Source: Oxytricha trifallax (lineage: Eukaryota > Ciliophora > Spirotrichea > Sporadotrichida > Oxytrichidae). Taken from it: a stretch of DNA of 64,000 nucleotides. The stretch's first letter is position 1; each line of letters opens with the position of its first letter. Position numbers and translations under genes: made by a program. Where the stretch lies: the NCBI GenBank assembly GCA_000711775.1, contig ARYC01000570.1:62001-126000 (forward strand), in the 5' to 3' direction. Under the pieces are notes generated by a model, which saw only the letters and a program-made list of their open reading frames with translations, was not told the origin of the DNA and made no database searches. Below are positions 46,542-56,892 of this stretch, piece by piece.

Positions 46542-48621
46542 TGGAACATGAAGTTTCAATAGGCAAAATCTATTTTCAAACATTTTGAAGAATAAGTTCC
46601 ACAATAAAATACCGAAAAAACAGCAAAATAAGACTTGAGGCATACTTTACATAAAATAGAACTAAAAATATTTGAGGTGTTAATTACTGGAAAGAAATCT
46701 TTAATAGATTAATGTATGATTAAGATATTAGATTTTGAAGAGAAGCTATAATTAGCCAAGTAGAATTGGGGAAAAAATAAGACTGGTTAAGAAGACGGGC
46801 TTGTAAACTTATAACTATTAAATTTAATTGAAAAACTTATTATTAGATACACAAATCAAAGATATTATAGTAAAAAAAACAAAATTTGCATTTGTTTAAT
46901 AAAAAAGAAGATAGTCCCTAATCATATGGATAACTTAGAACCGCCAGAAAGATATCTTGATACTGAAGATTTTTATATATTTATTATTTTAATTATATTT
47001 AATAGATCTGTAAACTTAATTCACATTAGAAATGCTAGAGTTAATAACTACAGAAACATTAATGTTCAAAGGGGTGTTAAGATTTTTATCTGGGCAAAAG
47101 TTTAAGGCTTTTATGATTTTTAGGGATTGTTGGAAAATTTACAAAAAGTATGAGCAAATCTTCAACTCTAAATTAAAGACATCAGATGGTGTAGAAAAAT
47201 AAACTATAGGTACAAAATATGAATACTTTGATGGAGATTTTAAATCGAGATTATATCTAGGATTAGGATTGTTCTACTTAGGTATATCAGCTCTTCCCAA
47301 AAGTCTCACTACAATCATTAGAATTGTTGGTGTAACAAGCGGTAATCGAGAAAGAGGTAGAATATATTTGGAGAAGTGTATGAATGACAAGAGAAGCAGG
47401 TCTCCTTATGCTGCTTTAATTCTTTCACTCTTTTATATTGATTAGGAGCCAAAATTGGAAAAGGTTTGCCAGCAACTCAAAACATAACTTTAAGCATATC
47501 CACACTCTGCCCTATTTCACTGGGTAAGCTCAATTGTGAGTTGGAAATTGGCCTAGCTAGATGATGCTGTTTATTTTATTGAGAGAGCTCTTTCAACATG
47601 CCCTCGAGAACTTTCTTAATAAGCGGCATTCTTGAAGTACGAAATAGGATGGTTTCATTATCTGAAACTTGAATTTAATATTTCCCTCTACAGATTTAAA
47701 GAAGTTTTGAGAGATTGTTTAAACTTAGATCTTGATATTGATGAAGAAGGACACTTGGAAAATGCATAATAGCATGATGATTACTTAAACAGCAGTTTAA
47801 ATATCGAGAAACCTCTATCATAGAGTTCGAATAATTTCACTGAAAATATGAAGGTGCATTCAGAGTTAGTGAAAAAGTTTGCAATGCCTAACAATTCAGA
47901 TTCATCCCCTACAAAATAGAAGCTAAAAGAAGAGCTTAAAAAGAATCAAGATGCTTCCAGAAAAGAAGACTTTGTGTACTTACCACATAGAGCCTGTCTT
48001 ACTATCTAACTTGCTGGTGTCTATGTTGCTTTGAAAAGAGATGAATTAGTTAAACATTGGTTATAAACAACAATTGCTCTTGCTAACTAACCAGCCTTAA
48101 CAAGATCCAAATTGGATCAAGAAATGGGTCATCTTGCCAATATATATTTGAATCACAGACCTGTGGTAGATTTGCTGACTTATGAGATAATTTACTTCTT
48201 GCATTAGATGCCAAAGCTGCCAAACTCTATTCTCCTTCAAATCATATCAAACATAACAGATATCATGAAGAAGATAAACCTTAACTTAAATTGTGCAGAT
48301 CCTTCACTATACTAAGACTCTCCATATTTCGCAGACTATGTGAGCGGTATGATGCTAACAATTATTTGCTACTGCTTTCTAGGTGATTCTGATATCGCTA
48401 TGCTTTTCGGTTAGAGACTCATTAAAGCTGTTCCACTTCTTCCTAGTCATTATAATTACTTAGCTGTTCATTCTTATTATTGGGCTGGCCGAGCTTTCTT
48501 CGCTGAATCTGATAAGAAAAATGCTGAATTAATGCTTAATAAAGCTAGAAAGTACAAAAAATATGAATTCCCAATAGAAAATAAAATTGAAAGAGTACTA
48601 GCTGACATCAAGAAACATTGA
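46455..48621 (+). CDS. TTC39/IML2-like TPR protein
   Basis: Starts within NVLSLNSTEALYYGIELSW, which matches the first helix of the TTC39 family. It continues KFQQAKSIFKHFEE; after an IES near 46965-47015 FTLEMLELITTETLMF; and, after a further frame change near 47110, FKSRLYLGLGLFYLGISALP, GVTSGNRERGRIYLEKC and SRSPYAALILSLFY, the most diagnostic stretch (GLFNL.IS.LP, GDR..GL). C-terminal TPR helices follow (PALTRSKLDQEMGHLANIYL; HYNYLAVHSYYWAGRAFFAE), ending ADIKKH and TGA 48619-48621. TTC39/Iml2 proteins are linked to lipid-droplet and mitochondrial homeostasis in other eukaryotes. It may be one gene with the Q-rich frame upstream. Confidence 0.78.
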
Positions 48622-48773
48622 GAAATTTTCATATAATAATTTATTTCATAACATTATTTTATTTCTTTCTTGCATGTATTAACTCTATCATTACAGAAAC
48701 ATAGCAATTACTTTATAAATTTAAGCAATATGCTTAATTAATTATAATTATTATTAAGGATTTTTATTACAAC

Positions 48774-51700
48774 ATGAGTGATGAAATCAAAACCCCAAAA
48801 CCCCTTAGTGAGGTTTATAAGTGCTTTGATTTGTAGGGTATAGTTGGGGTCTTATTGGGGTTAGTAGAGAAATTAGGCCAATTTGCAAAATGAGAAATAG
48901 AAATTAGCGAAATTTAGGGTCTATTTATGATGAGTAATATTTAGATTTACTGCTTAAGCTTAGGTATGGTACAAGTATTAATATAGACTAAGTCAAACCA
49001 GTGTTGAATTATACAGCCATAGCAAGACTCCTACACAAGAGTGCCCCAACTGTTAGGTATCATTGCTTGTTAGCTGTTTAACATTATAACTCAGGCTCTT
49101 GAAAACATCCTGCAAGAAAATAAAAGTTCTCACAGGTCCATATTGACTATCTCTGTGACTCTAAGACATTAAAGTATTGGGCTCACTTTCCTCTTGACTA
49201 ACGAGCTGTCATGTTTCATCGCAAGTTTCCAGACATGCGTATCTCTCCTTAGACTATAGCCAATATTTATAGACGAAATGGTATTACTTTCAAGACTGTC
49301 AACAGAGTTAAGAGAGTGATTGATTTTACAGTGCCATTTTATAGCAATAATTTAAACTATATATATGATTAAATGCAGAGAGCTATTGATAATAACATCA
49401 AGTTCATACATGCAGATGAAGCTGTGTTTACGTTCAACACTTTTATTAATAAGTCAAGGTACAAGAAGTATGATAACATAGAAGTTTATGACTAAAAAGT
49501 AAAGGTAGTCACTCATGCAATTTTAGCTGGTATAAGTGAAGATTCAGGCTTAGAGAGTTATGTGATTCACCCTCGCTCTATTAAGCGAGAGTAGTATATA
49601 GAGTTCCTACATAAGCTCAGAGAGAAGTATAGCAACCAAGAGATCATCCTGTTTGTTGATAACCTATCAGTTCATAAGACTAAGGAGTCTAAGAAAGCTT
49701 ATGAAGAGTTAAACATAACCCCTGTATACAACGTTCCTTACAGCCCTTAATTTAATGGAATAGAATTCTACTGGAGTTAAATAAAGACTCACTACAAGAA
49801 GCTTCTGCTGTATCATCTTATGCATGACTTGCCCATCGATACAGTAGACTTGATTCAAAGCAGCTGTAAGAGAGTGAGCGTAGATAAGACAACAATTTGT
49901 GCGAGAAAGGGAAGAATGAATGTTTATAAATAAGTTTTAGATTTAAACGAATGAATATATTCACATATTAAACTGGCCCATAAATGGGTTTGGCTTCTCT
50001 TTCTTCTCCTCTTCTTATGGCTTGCTTGGGCCCATATTTCTTCTCTTTGTGCCAGCTCCTGCATCTATGTTCATTTCATCTGGCTTTTAAACATCTTTAT
50101 AAAGTCTCTTGCTCACTTCATGAATTTTCTGTGACTTTCTCTCTCTATGAACCTTAGCATGCTCTTTCATAAGATATATACCAGTGCCAGATTTTCCTAC
50201 AAAGTTATATGTCAAAGCTTACTTGAAAGATAAGGATGCTTCTTAAGTTCCTCTAGCCAAGCTGAGCTTATAAGAATGCCTTGCTTCTTCTAGTCTTCAG
50301 GAGAAATAGAATATCGTTTCTTATGTGCTTCTTCAATAATTTCTCTGAGATAATCCTCTTTTATTGTACCAAGAACACCAAAGAAGAAGTTCCTCTCTGG
50401 GAGTTTATTAGAGAGTTGTTTCTTGGTAGGAAGGTAAACTACCACTTCCTCATCTTACATGGCATCCTCATAAAGATTAGTGACTGAAATGTCAGGGTAG
50501 TTGGGAATTTCGATTAGTTTAATCTCTTTATTTTTAAAAGCTTTCTTCTCCTCACAAAGTATTGCTTTCAAGAATGAAATTTTGGTACCTTCCATCGTAG
50601 GAAGGATTAAACCAACTGTATAATATGTTAATAATCATCAAGTTATCTTACCATGTAAAGTTTGGTATCGATAGAGATCTTCCTTACTTCTGAATCTTGA
50701 TATCATTTCTTGAGCCTCGACTCTTTTCATTTGATCATTGAGTGATTCCATCTTTGTTCCTCTTCCTATTAATGAATTTCAAATTATAACTTATAGACTT
50801 CTGGATCCTATTGTTTAAAATCTTACTATTAAATATGGGCATCTTATAGGAGGTCAACCCTGCAAAGATACGTGGAGAAAGTTTGCAGAAGCTGTAACAA
50901 ACTGCAGAGATGGAGCTCCATTTTTATCAATTTAGTTCCATTAAATTAGTACTAAATTTGTTTAAATTTAATTAGTACTGGTACTAAATTCGTTTAATTT
51001 TAATTGGTACCAATTTAATAGTACCAAAACTTAATTAGTACCTAGTTTTAAACTAATGAGGTTTTAATGGAAAAGTTCCAATATGGTTCAAAACCTAATT
51101 GGTACCAGTACCAACCTGAATTTTTTCTAAGTTGGTACCAAAATTAAAAATATTAAGCATGAATTTAGAAAATTTATAGTTATAAACTTAGTATAAATAT
51201 GATGTCTAACGCCTAAGAATCACCCATTGTTGTTGCAGTACCAACTCCTATACAAAGTTACTATAACTAGAGAGGTTATTAGAGCTTTATAATAGAAATT
51301 TAAATTTGAATTTAAACATGGCGGCTAACTTAAATCGCAAAGCAGTCTCTCTTGGCAGTGGATAATCTTAGCTAAACTTTGGATAAACTAAGAAGCCAGA
51401 GATCATATACATTGAAAAGGAGCCAGAGCTTAAAGCTCTTGAGTTTGAATCAGAGGTGTTTGTTCTAGAAATAAATATCAGGAAGCAGAGAGCAGAGATA
51501 AGTATTTAAACGCTAATCGAAGATGTTGAGGAGTTAAAAGAACATCTCCCACTAGAAAAGATTAAAGAATTCTAATGTGATGAATGCTAAAATTTCTTCT
51601 CAACTGATTCGAGCTTGAAGAGGCACATCAAAGAGATGCACTCTGGGAGAGCTAAGATATATTTTAAGCACGAAAAGGTCGATGGCAGGTATTAGTGCAC

Positions 51701-54700
51701 GACTTGCATGAAGTCTTACACTCACTCAGCTAAAGTTAAAAGACACATGCAAAAACATCATTTAAGTGAGTTTTTAATGCAAGATAAAGAAACATAAAAA
51801 CTTATACCAGCCAAGAGAAAGTCCAATACTATAGAGTCTTAAAGAGAGCAGGAAGAGAGACTTAAGAAGCAGAAACGTTTTGAGTCAATGAACCAACCAG
51901 CTAATGAATTATATATAGCATGCTTGTAAGAGAGAGCTATGTATATACCTGCATTAAATGCAGTAGATCTCAGTTTTTGCATTGACAACTATTTACATAT
52001 TGATGTGCCTAACAAGGCAAAACTCATAGTAGTTGATGAGTATGCTTATAAAGTATATCCTTTCAAATATCTTATTAGGAACGAGCAGTATCAAAATGAG
52101 TTTGCCAATGAATACATAATACTAAGAGAGGCTCATAAAAGGTAATGCAAGAACTTGCTTAAACTCGATGGAGTTATTCTTGGACATGGTTTTATTGCAC
52201 TACGACTTAAGAAATTTGAAATGACTCTAAGAGATTATCTCTACCATAATAGATACCCAGATGACTTGAATGAGATACTCACGGAAATGACCAAGGGTGT
52301 GAAAGAGCTGCATGATCTAGGGTATGTTCATAGAGATTTGAAGCCAGAAAATGTAATGCTAAATCTCTGTCCTTTAGAAATAGTAGTCATTGATTTCAAT
52401 AGAGCAATAAGGTAAGAAATAGTGACTTTAGCTAAAGTGCTATGCACACCTGGGTACTTCCCAATAAGAGAGAAGTGGACTAATGGCTCTGTTTAGTGAG
52501 ATGTCTGGGCGGTAGCAGCAATTATTTTAGAGTGCGATATGGAAAGTATGTCTTACTTCGGAACAAAGCAAGAAAAGTAATCAATAAGCATGGCTGTTAA
52601 ACATATAAAGCAGGAATATGTATGCACTTAGATTAAGAAAATGGTTGAGATGATCATAGTAAGAGCTCCAGCATATCCAAGATCGTCATTAGAAGATATA
52701 CTTGAAACATTAAAGAGAGCTAAGTTCAAGAGATACCACAAAGATAAGCAGATAAAATTTGTTTGAATTAAGCACATTAATACTCATTAAATATTCATTA
52801 AATTCACATAAAACTTGCGTTTTCTCTACTAACCCCAATAAGACCCCAACTATACCCTACAAATCAAAGCACTTATAAACCTCACTAAGGGGTTTTGGGG
52901 TTTTGAATGATTAACTAATAATAAGAACCACTTCTAGAAGATTTTAATGATGACCCCAAAACCCCTGCTCTTTAAATATAATCTCCTCCTTTAAATTCAA
53001 AAGAATAGTAGATTAAATAGATCGTATTGCCAAAGTCTAAAAGTGCTATAAATATCTCACCTGATAGTACTTTGAATAAAAGCAAATAAGATAGACTGCA
53101 ATAGCTTTTATCTGGGGAAACTTTAGAAATGCAAAGTAATAGTAAATTCGATAATAAAAGTTAAGATAAAAATACTGAAAAGCATGAAAGTAATAGTTAG
53201 AGTGCTTAAGTTGTCAATAATAATTAAAATGAACATGAAACATCAAATGATGAAAGAAAATTGATTAGTAGTAATTAAAAGCGAAGCAAGATTTTAATGC
53301 CATTGAAGAGTAAAATTAAGTTAGGACCTATAGCAAAATATAAATAATTTGGTAGGTGAAATTTATTAGAAATATAACTTAGTAATTGCTCCTAAATAAA
53401 TCTGATAAATTAATACTTCTTGTATAGATAGATTTCCCTGGAAATTAATAATGTGTTTATTGTTGATATTCTTCACTTCTCTTCAGGCTTATTTAATTGT
53501 CAGTTACACTGGAAATTACTCTCGCTAAACTGAAGTAAAATGGTACAAAATGTTCCTAGATGGAGATGCGAACTATAATCGTAATAATAATATATGACTT
53601 CATAATTATGTATTAAAGATTAATTTTTATTAAAAATGTTTTTAAATGACGAATTTGAAAGAGACAAGAATTTGTTTAAAATATCAGAAGTTTAAGATTA
53701 GCTATAAACTTCAGTCTCTAACTATTATAATTTATTTTCTGATTCAAAGGATGAATTTGATTTATACACTGCTCTGTAAGTATATATTGAATATTACTTA
53801 AGACTCGATTAAATGATATAATAAAAAAATATAATTGACTATTTATTGTAGACTCAATAATAGAAATTAGTAGTTAGAACCTTCAATGTTTATTGATTAT
53901 GTTACAGAACCAATAAATCCCCAATAAGATTAATTTGTATATTATTTGACAGAAGATAATTTGGGTCCATTTTCTTAGTATACTGGCATTCAACTTAAGG
54001 TAATTATACTCTCTTTACCACAATTTAAGATTATTCATAACAGTATTTGCTAATATTTTACTTAGAATTACATTAGAAGTGTGCAGACAATACAGGTAAA
54101 CTACACAATAATGCATTAAGTCCCCAGAGATTCATATGCAGAATCTTCTTGCTACATATGGGATATTCTGCAGAATTTCGATTTCTACCAACGCAGCACT
54201 ATGAAACTGACACTCACTTTTCACAAGCAGCCTTGCACCCTAAACTCCTACAATTTGAAGCAATTTGTGTGGGTATCCGTATGTCTTGTGCTACTCGCTC
54301 TGGTTTCTATAGGATTACACGTAAAATATTTATTTAGCATAAGAGGGAGATATGAGAAGCTCAGGAAAAGATACGATCTCAAGATGGAAGCTTATAAGAT
54401 TGCCACAAATAACAATGGATAAAATAATTAGAATGATTCATAATAGTACGAAAGCCAGTTTTATCAATTAAATGGAAGCTAGGGATCTAGTGAATACATA
54501 AAGACCGTTTAAAAAGGCAGAGCAACTCTGGTAAGAATTTCATAAATAATCATACAATCTTTCACTATAGATGAAATCGTATTCTCGAATCTAAGATGAA
54601 AATTAAGCTTACAAATAACACCTTCGAAGCCAAAAAAGCCTTAAATCACCTCGTAAAAATACATTCACTATAAACGAACTTGAAAACGATAACAGTGAAA

Positions 54701-56700
54701 TAGTGATTCAAGTAGATGAAATATCACACGATAAATTTGGATAGAACAACTAAAATTTATAATAATTAACGACAAGCAAATAGATTGTCATTGATCCAGC
54801 TGATGATAATTCTTAAGAATTAATTGATAAGGAAGATTCATTTTTTGAAGAGAATAAGTAAGATTATGACTAAATCAACAATTAATTGAGAGTAATTGAA
54901 GATAAGAAATAGAAACCCAGACGGTCAATTACCTTGAAACCTCAAGCTAGTGATGCCTTATAAATCATGATTAGTAACGATGATGACGCTATAACACATA
55001 AGGACAAAGAATTATAGAATAATCAAGACGGTTCTTAACAAGATAATTTTCAAGGAGATGAAACAAATCCACCAGCAAAGAATTCAGTAAACCAAAATTA
55101 AAATCTACATAATTTATTGGAAACATCGAATAACGACAACAATTACCAAAACGAAGAATAGTTTCCAAATTTAGCATGGGTGGATTTACCTATCTGGGAG
55201 AAATCCAAACTCATTAATAAATTTACATTTGTGGCATTAATTGGTAATTTCTGTCAAGTTACTGGATCTATACTATATTTCTTGAGGCCAATTAGAGAAG
55301 TTGAATTTGATGAGATTTTGATAGGATTTGGCTGTTTACTTGCGTGGGCAACTCTTCCTAAGTATAAAATAATATAAATTTATTATAAAAAAGAGACATG
55401 ATACTACTATTTCATTTCATTCAATAAGGGGGAGCATTTTAATTCATATATCCATCATTTAAAAGTAGATTATTTTTTGTAAAAGTACTTCATGTATTCG
55501 CAGAGATATTCACTGATCTTAAGAACTATGGAGTTTTCCTTCCCAATTCTAACTCGAGCTCTGCTAGGAATCATCCCGTTTTTTATTGGTTATGCAATCT
55601 TGGGTCAATGTCTATTTTGGCCTTTTCAAAATAGATTTGGCACTTTCTCTAATGCTTTTATGCAATTGTTTTCATATTTATAAAAATACTCATTAGATCC
55701 TGATTTATAGAATATTGCATTAATCCAATAAATTTTTATTAAAATAAATTTGAATTGTTTTGTATGATGAATGGAGATAATTTAGTGCCTATTCATTAAG
55801 ATTTGACCTCATATGATGTAGTATTAGGCAATTTATACCTATATGTCTATATTTTCCTATCTATAGTGTAAGTTTCATTAATAACCAAATTTCTTAAAAT
55901 CCAATACCAATTTGATAATTTTTTTCTTGTTTATTATATGTTAAATCTTTATTTATAGAGTGATAATGAACATATTCATCATAATAATAGAGCAAGGATA
56001 TTTAAGTGTGAAATACAAAAGAGCATATGATTGGTTAGATTATAATGCCAACCTGAATTAATAGGAAGATCAAGACTAAAACGACATGCCAGAAGAGATT
56101 AAACTAAGCTCAGGCAATTTTATAATATATTATTGAAATTTATTCAAATTTTAAGGCAACTAGCTAGCTTATGAGAAGGAAGTGTTTATTAAATTGAGAG
56201 ATGCTTTTGAGGGGATAACCGATGGAGATGTTTATGGAAAGGGAATGCCCATAGATAACCATCCTAAACTCATTTAAATAATATTTATTATCATAATTAT
56301 TTGAGAATTAATACTCAATCATACCTAACTATCATATATTAAATATATCAATTTATTGTTTTCTAATGAGTTTATCCCCAAATAAAACAACTAAGAAATA
56401 TCTGGAACATCATAAAAATCCCAAAGTTCTTTCTTTAGTCGGCAGCCTTCATTTTTTACTAATAATTTAGCCAAAAAGCAGCAATAGAGCTTAAATTAGT
56501 AAAACAATAATACTTTGATAACAAACAATGAAAGAGACCAAGTTAGGAGAGAATATAAAAGTAAGTCGTATTTTTGAATAAATTTATTTCATTTATATTT
56601 ATAAGATAAAATTAATTCTTTTTATATAGAGTAACAATCGAAGTTAGTGCTGAATGAATTGCTAAGTGAAGAGGAATTTGAAATTAATTCTAAATAATGA
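48774..56700 (+). CDS. Mucolipin (TRPML)-like cation channel, interrupted by a TBE
   Basis: Likely endolysosomal cation channel. The first codons MSDE at 48774 are cut by a TBE; after 52908 the frame resumes INQQQEPLLEDFNDDPKTP. Blocks: N-terminal Gln-rich region (52909-53356); first helix MCLLLIFFTSLQAYLIV (53450-53500); lumenal part; second helix FVWVSVCLVLLALVSIGLHV (54265-54325); a long acidic Q-rich loop (54570-55170) after a GTAAGA..ATAG intron; WEKSKLINKFTFVALIGN and IGFGCLLAWATLPKY; LILRTMEFSFPILTRALLGI, GYAILGQCLFWPFQNRF and MNGDNL, the pore signature (NGDD in animal mucolipins). The last helix is at about 55960-56015. C-terminal tail: an IES with pointer ACTCA (56268-56272/56313-56317) and a GTAAGT intron (56560-56630). 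Stop TGA 56698-56700. Confidence 0.85.
48788..48866 (+). repeat. Left terminal inverted repeat of TBE copy 2
   Basis: About 78 bp, beginning CAAAACCCCAAAACCCC, nearly identical to the reverse complement of 52827-52905. Confidence 0.95.
48890..49954 (+). CDS. TBE transposase (42-kDa type), one in-frame TGA
   Basis: 354 codons from ATG 48890 to TGA 49952-49954, the expected size for the TBE 42-kDa transposase. IS630/Tc1/mariner-type DD34E catalytic triad: Asp176 in HADEAVF, Asp257 in FVDNLSVHKT and Glu292 in FNGIEFYW, with 34 residues between the last two. An N-terminal helix-turn-helix-like region (YTAIARLLHKSAPTVRYH) would bind the ends. One in-frame TGA at 49100-49102 (codon 71) would truncate the protein. 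Everything else is open. TBE transposases participate in genome rearrangement in Oxytricha. It converges on the 22-kDa gene, whose stop lies 7 bp beyond its own. Confidence 0.93.
49961..50751 (-). CDS. TBE 22-kDa protein, intact with two introns
   Basis: Minus strand, ATG 50751 (MESLNDQMKRVEAQEM), TGA 49961-49963. Removing introns 50616-50651 and 50197-50222 gives one open frame of about 240 codons. Motifs shared with the other copies: LSNKLPERNFFFGVL, EEAHKKRYSISPEDQKKQG, GTGIYLMKEHAK and a charged tail ending KPNPFMGQFNM. The function of this TBE product is unknown, and I recognise no wider family. Divergent from the 57-kDa gene across the GGTACC-repeat region. Confidence 0.88.
50197..50222 (-). 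other. 26-nt intron in TBE 22-kDa gene (copy 2)
   Basis: Minus strand GTAAGCTTTG..ACTTTGTAG. Its removal completes codon AGA and joins YLS to RKSGTGIYL. Equivalent 26-nt sequences occur in copy 1 (5977-6002) and the outer TBE (8953-8978), with the same phase. Confidence 0.8.
50616..50651 (-). other. 36-nt intron in TBE 22-kDa gene (copy 2)
   Basis: Minus strand GTAAGATAAC..TTATACAG. It contains a TGA in the unspliced frame, and removal joins RYQTLH to VGLILPTMEGTK. Confidence 0.75.
50900..51200. promoter_or_regulatory. Bidirectional control region with repeated GGTACC motifs (copy 2)
   Basis: Between the divergent 22-kDa and 57-kDa genes. Repeats: TTGGTACCAATTTAATAGTACC, TAGTACTGGTACTA, TTAATTAGTACCTAG, TTGGTACCAGTACCAA and TTGGTACCAA. 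Same arrangement as 6640-7064; the outer TBE has a different core at the same place. Confidence 0.58.
51318..52766 (+). CDS. TBE 57-kDa zinc-finger/kinase protein, one in-frame TGA
   Basis: 482 codons from ATG 51318 to TGA 52764-52766, the size known for the TBE 57-kDa gene. A Glu-rich N-terminus is followed by two C2H2 zinc fingers (first Cys at about residue 87, CDECQNFF...RHIKEMH; second CTTCMKSY...RHMQKHH). The kinase-like domain has the catalytic loop HRDLKPENVML at about residue 338 and DFN in place of DFG. Codon 394 is TGA (52497-52499) where copy 1 has TGG, so this copy would be truncated after PGYFPIREKW within the kinase C-lobe. Possible role: DNA-binding regulator with kinase activity; unproven. 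Confidence 0.92.
52827..52905 (-). repeat. Right terminal inverted repeat of TBE copy 2
   Basis: Ends CTAAGGGGTTTTGGGGTTTTG, then AAT 52906-52908 and the mucolipin frame. Confidence 0.95.
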
Positions 56701-56892
56701 GTGAAGATATTCTATTACAACTGATAATAACTAGTTATGAAGTGTAAGATCGATAGATTTAATTTAATATTATTCTTCAGTTTATTGATTATCTTATAAA
56801 TGCTTGAGAGAATTGCATTTATTTTCTATTAAAAGTGATAAATAACTAATTATCGCATTAAAATATACCTAAAAATTAAGGAGTTACTTTTG

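Larger units (their letters stand above)
48788..52905 (+). mobile_element. TBE transposon (copy 2), 4118 bp, nearly intact
   Basis: Flanked by AAT at 48785-48787 and 52906-52908. Both ends carry CAAAACCCCAAAACCCC and its complement, i.e. two telomere-type units, followed by TTAGTGAGG. It contains transposase (plus), 22-kDa (minus) and 57-kDa (plus) genes with full-length frames except for one TGA in each of two genes. It lies inside codon 5 of the mucolipin-like gene, so it must be removed precisely for that gene to work. It is the best preserved of the three TBEs here. Confidence 0.97.

Noticed and set aside
52949..52966. GACCCCAAAACCCCTGC just after the right end of TBE copy 2, resembling a second telomere-bearing end
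   Set aside because: It is in the mucolipin frame and encodes DDPKTPA; there is no inverted partner or AAT border, so it is probably chance similarity.
54149..54337. Plus-strand frame overlapping the mucolipin second helix
   Set aside because: Out of frame with FVWVSVCLVLLALVSIG, which is the conserved reading.
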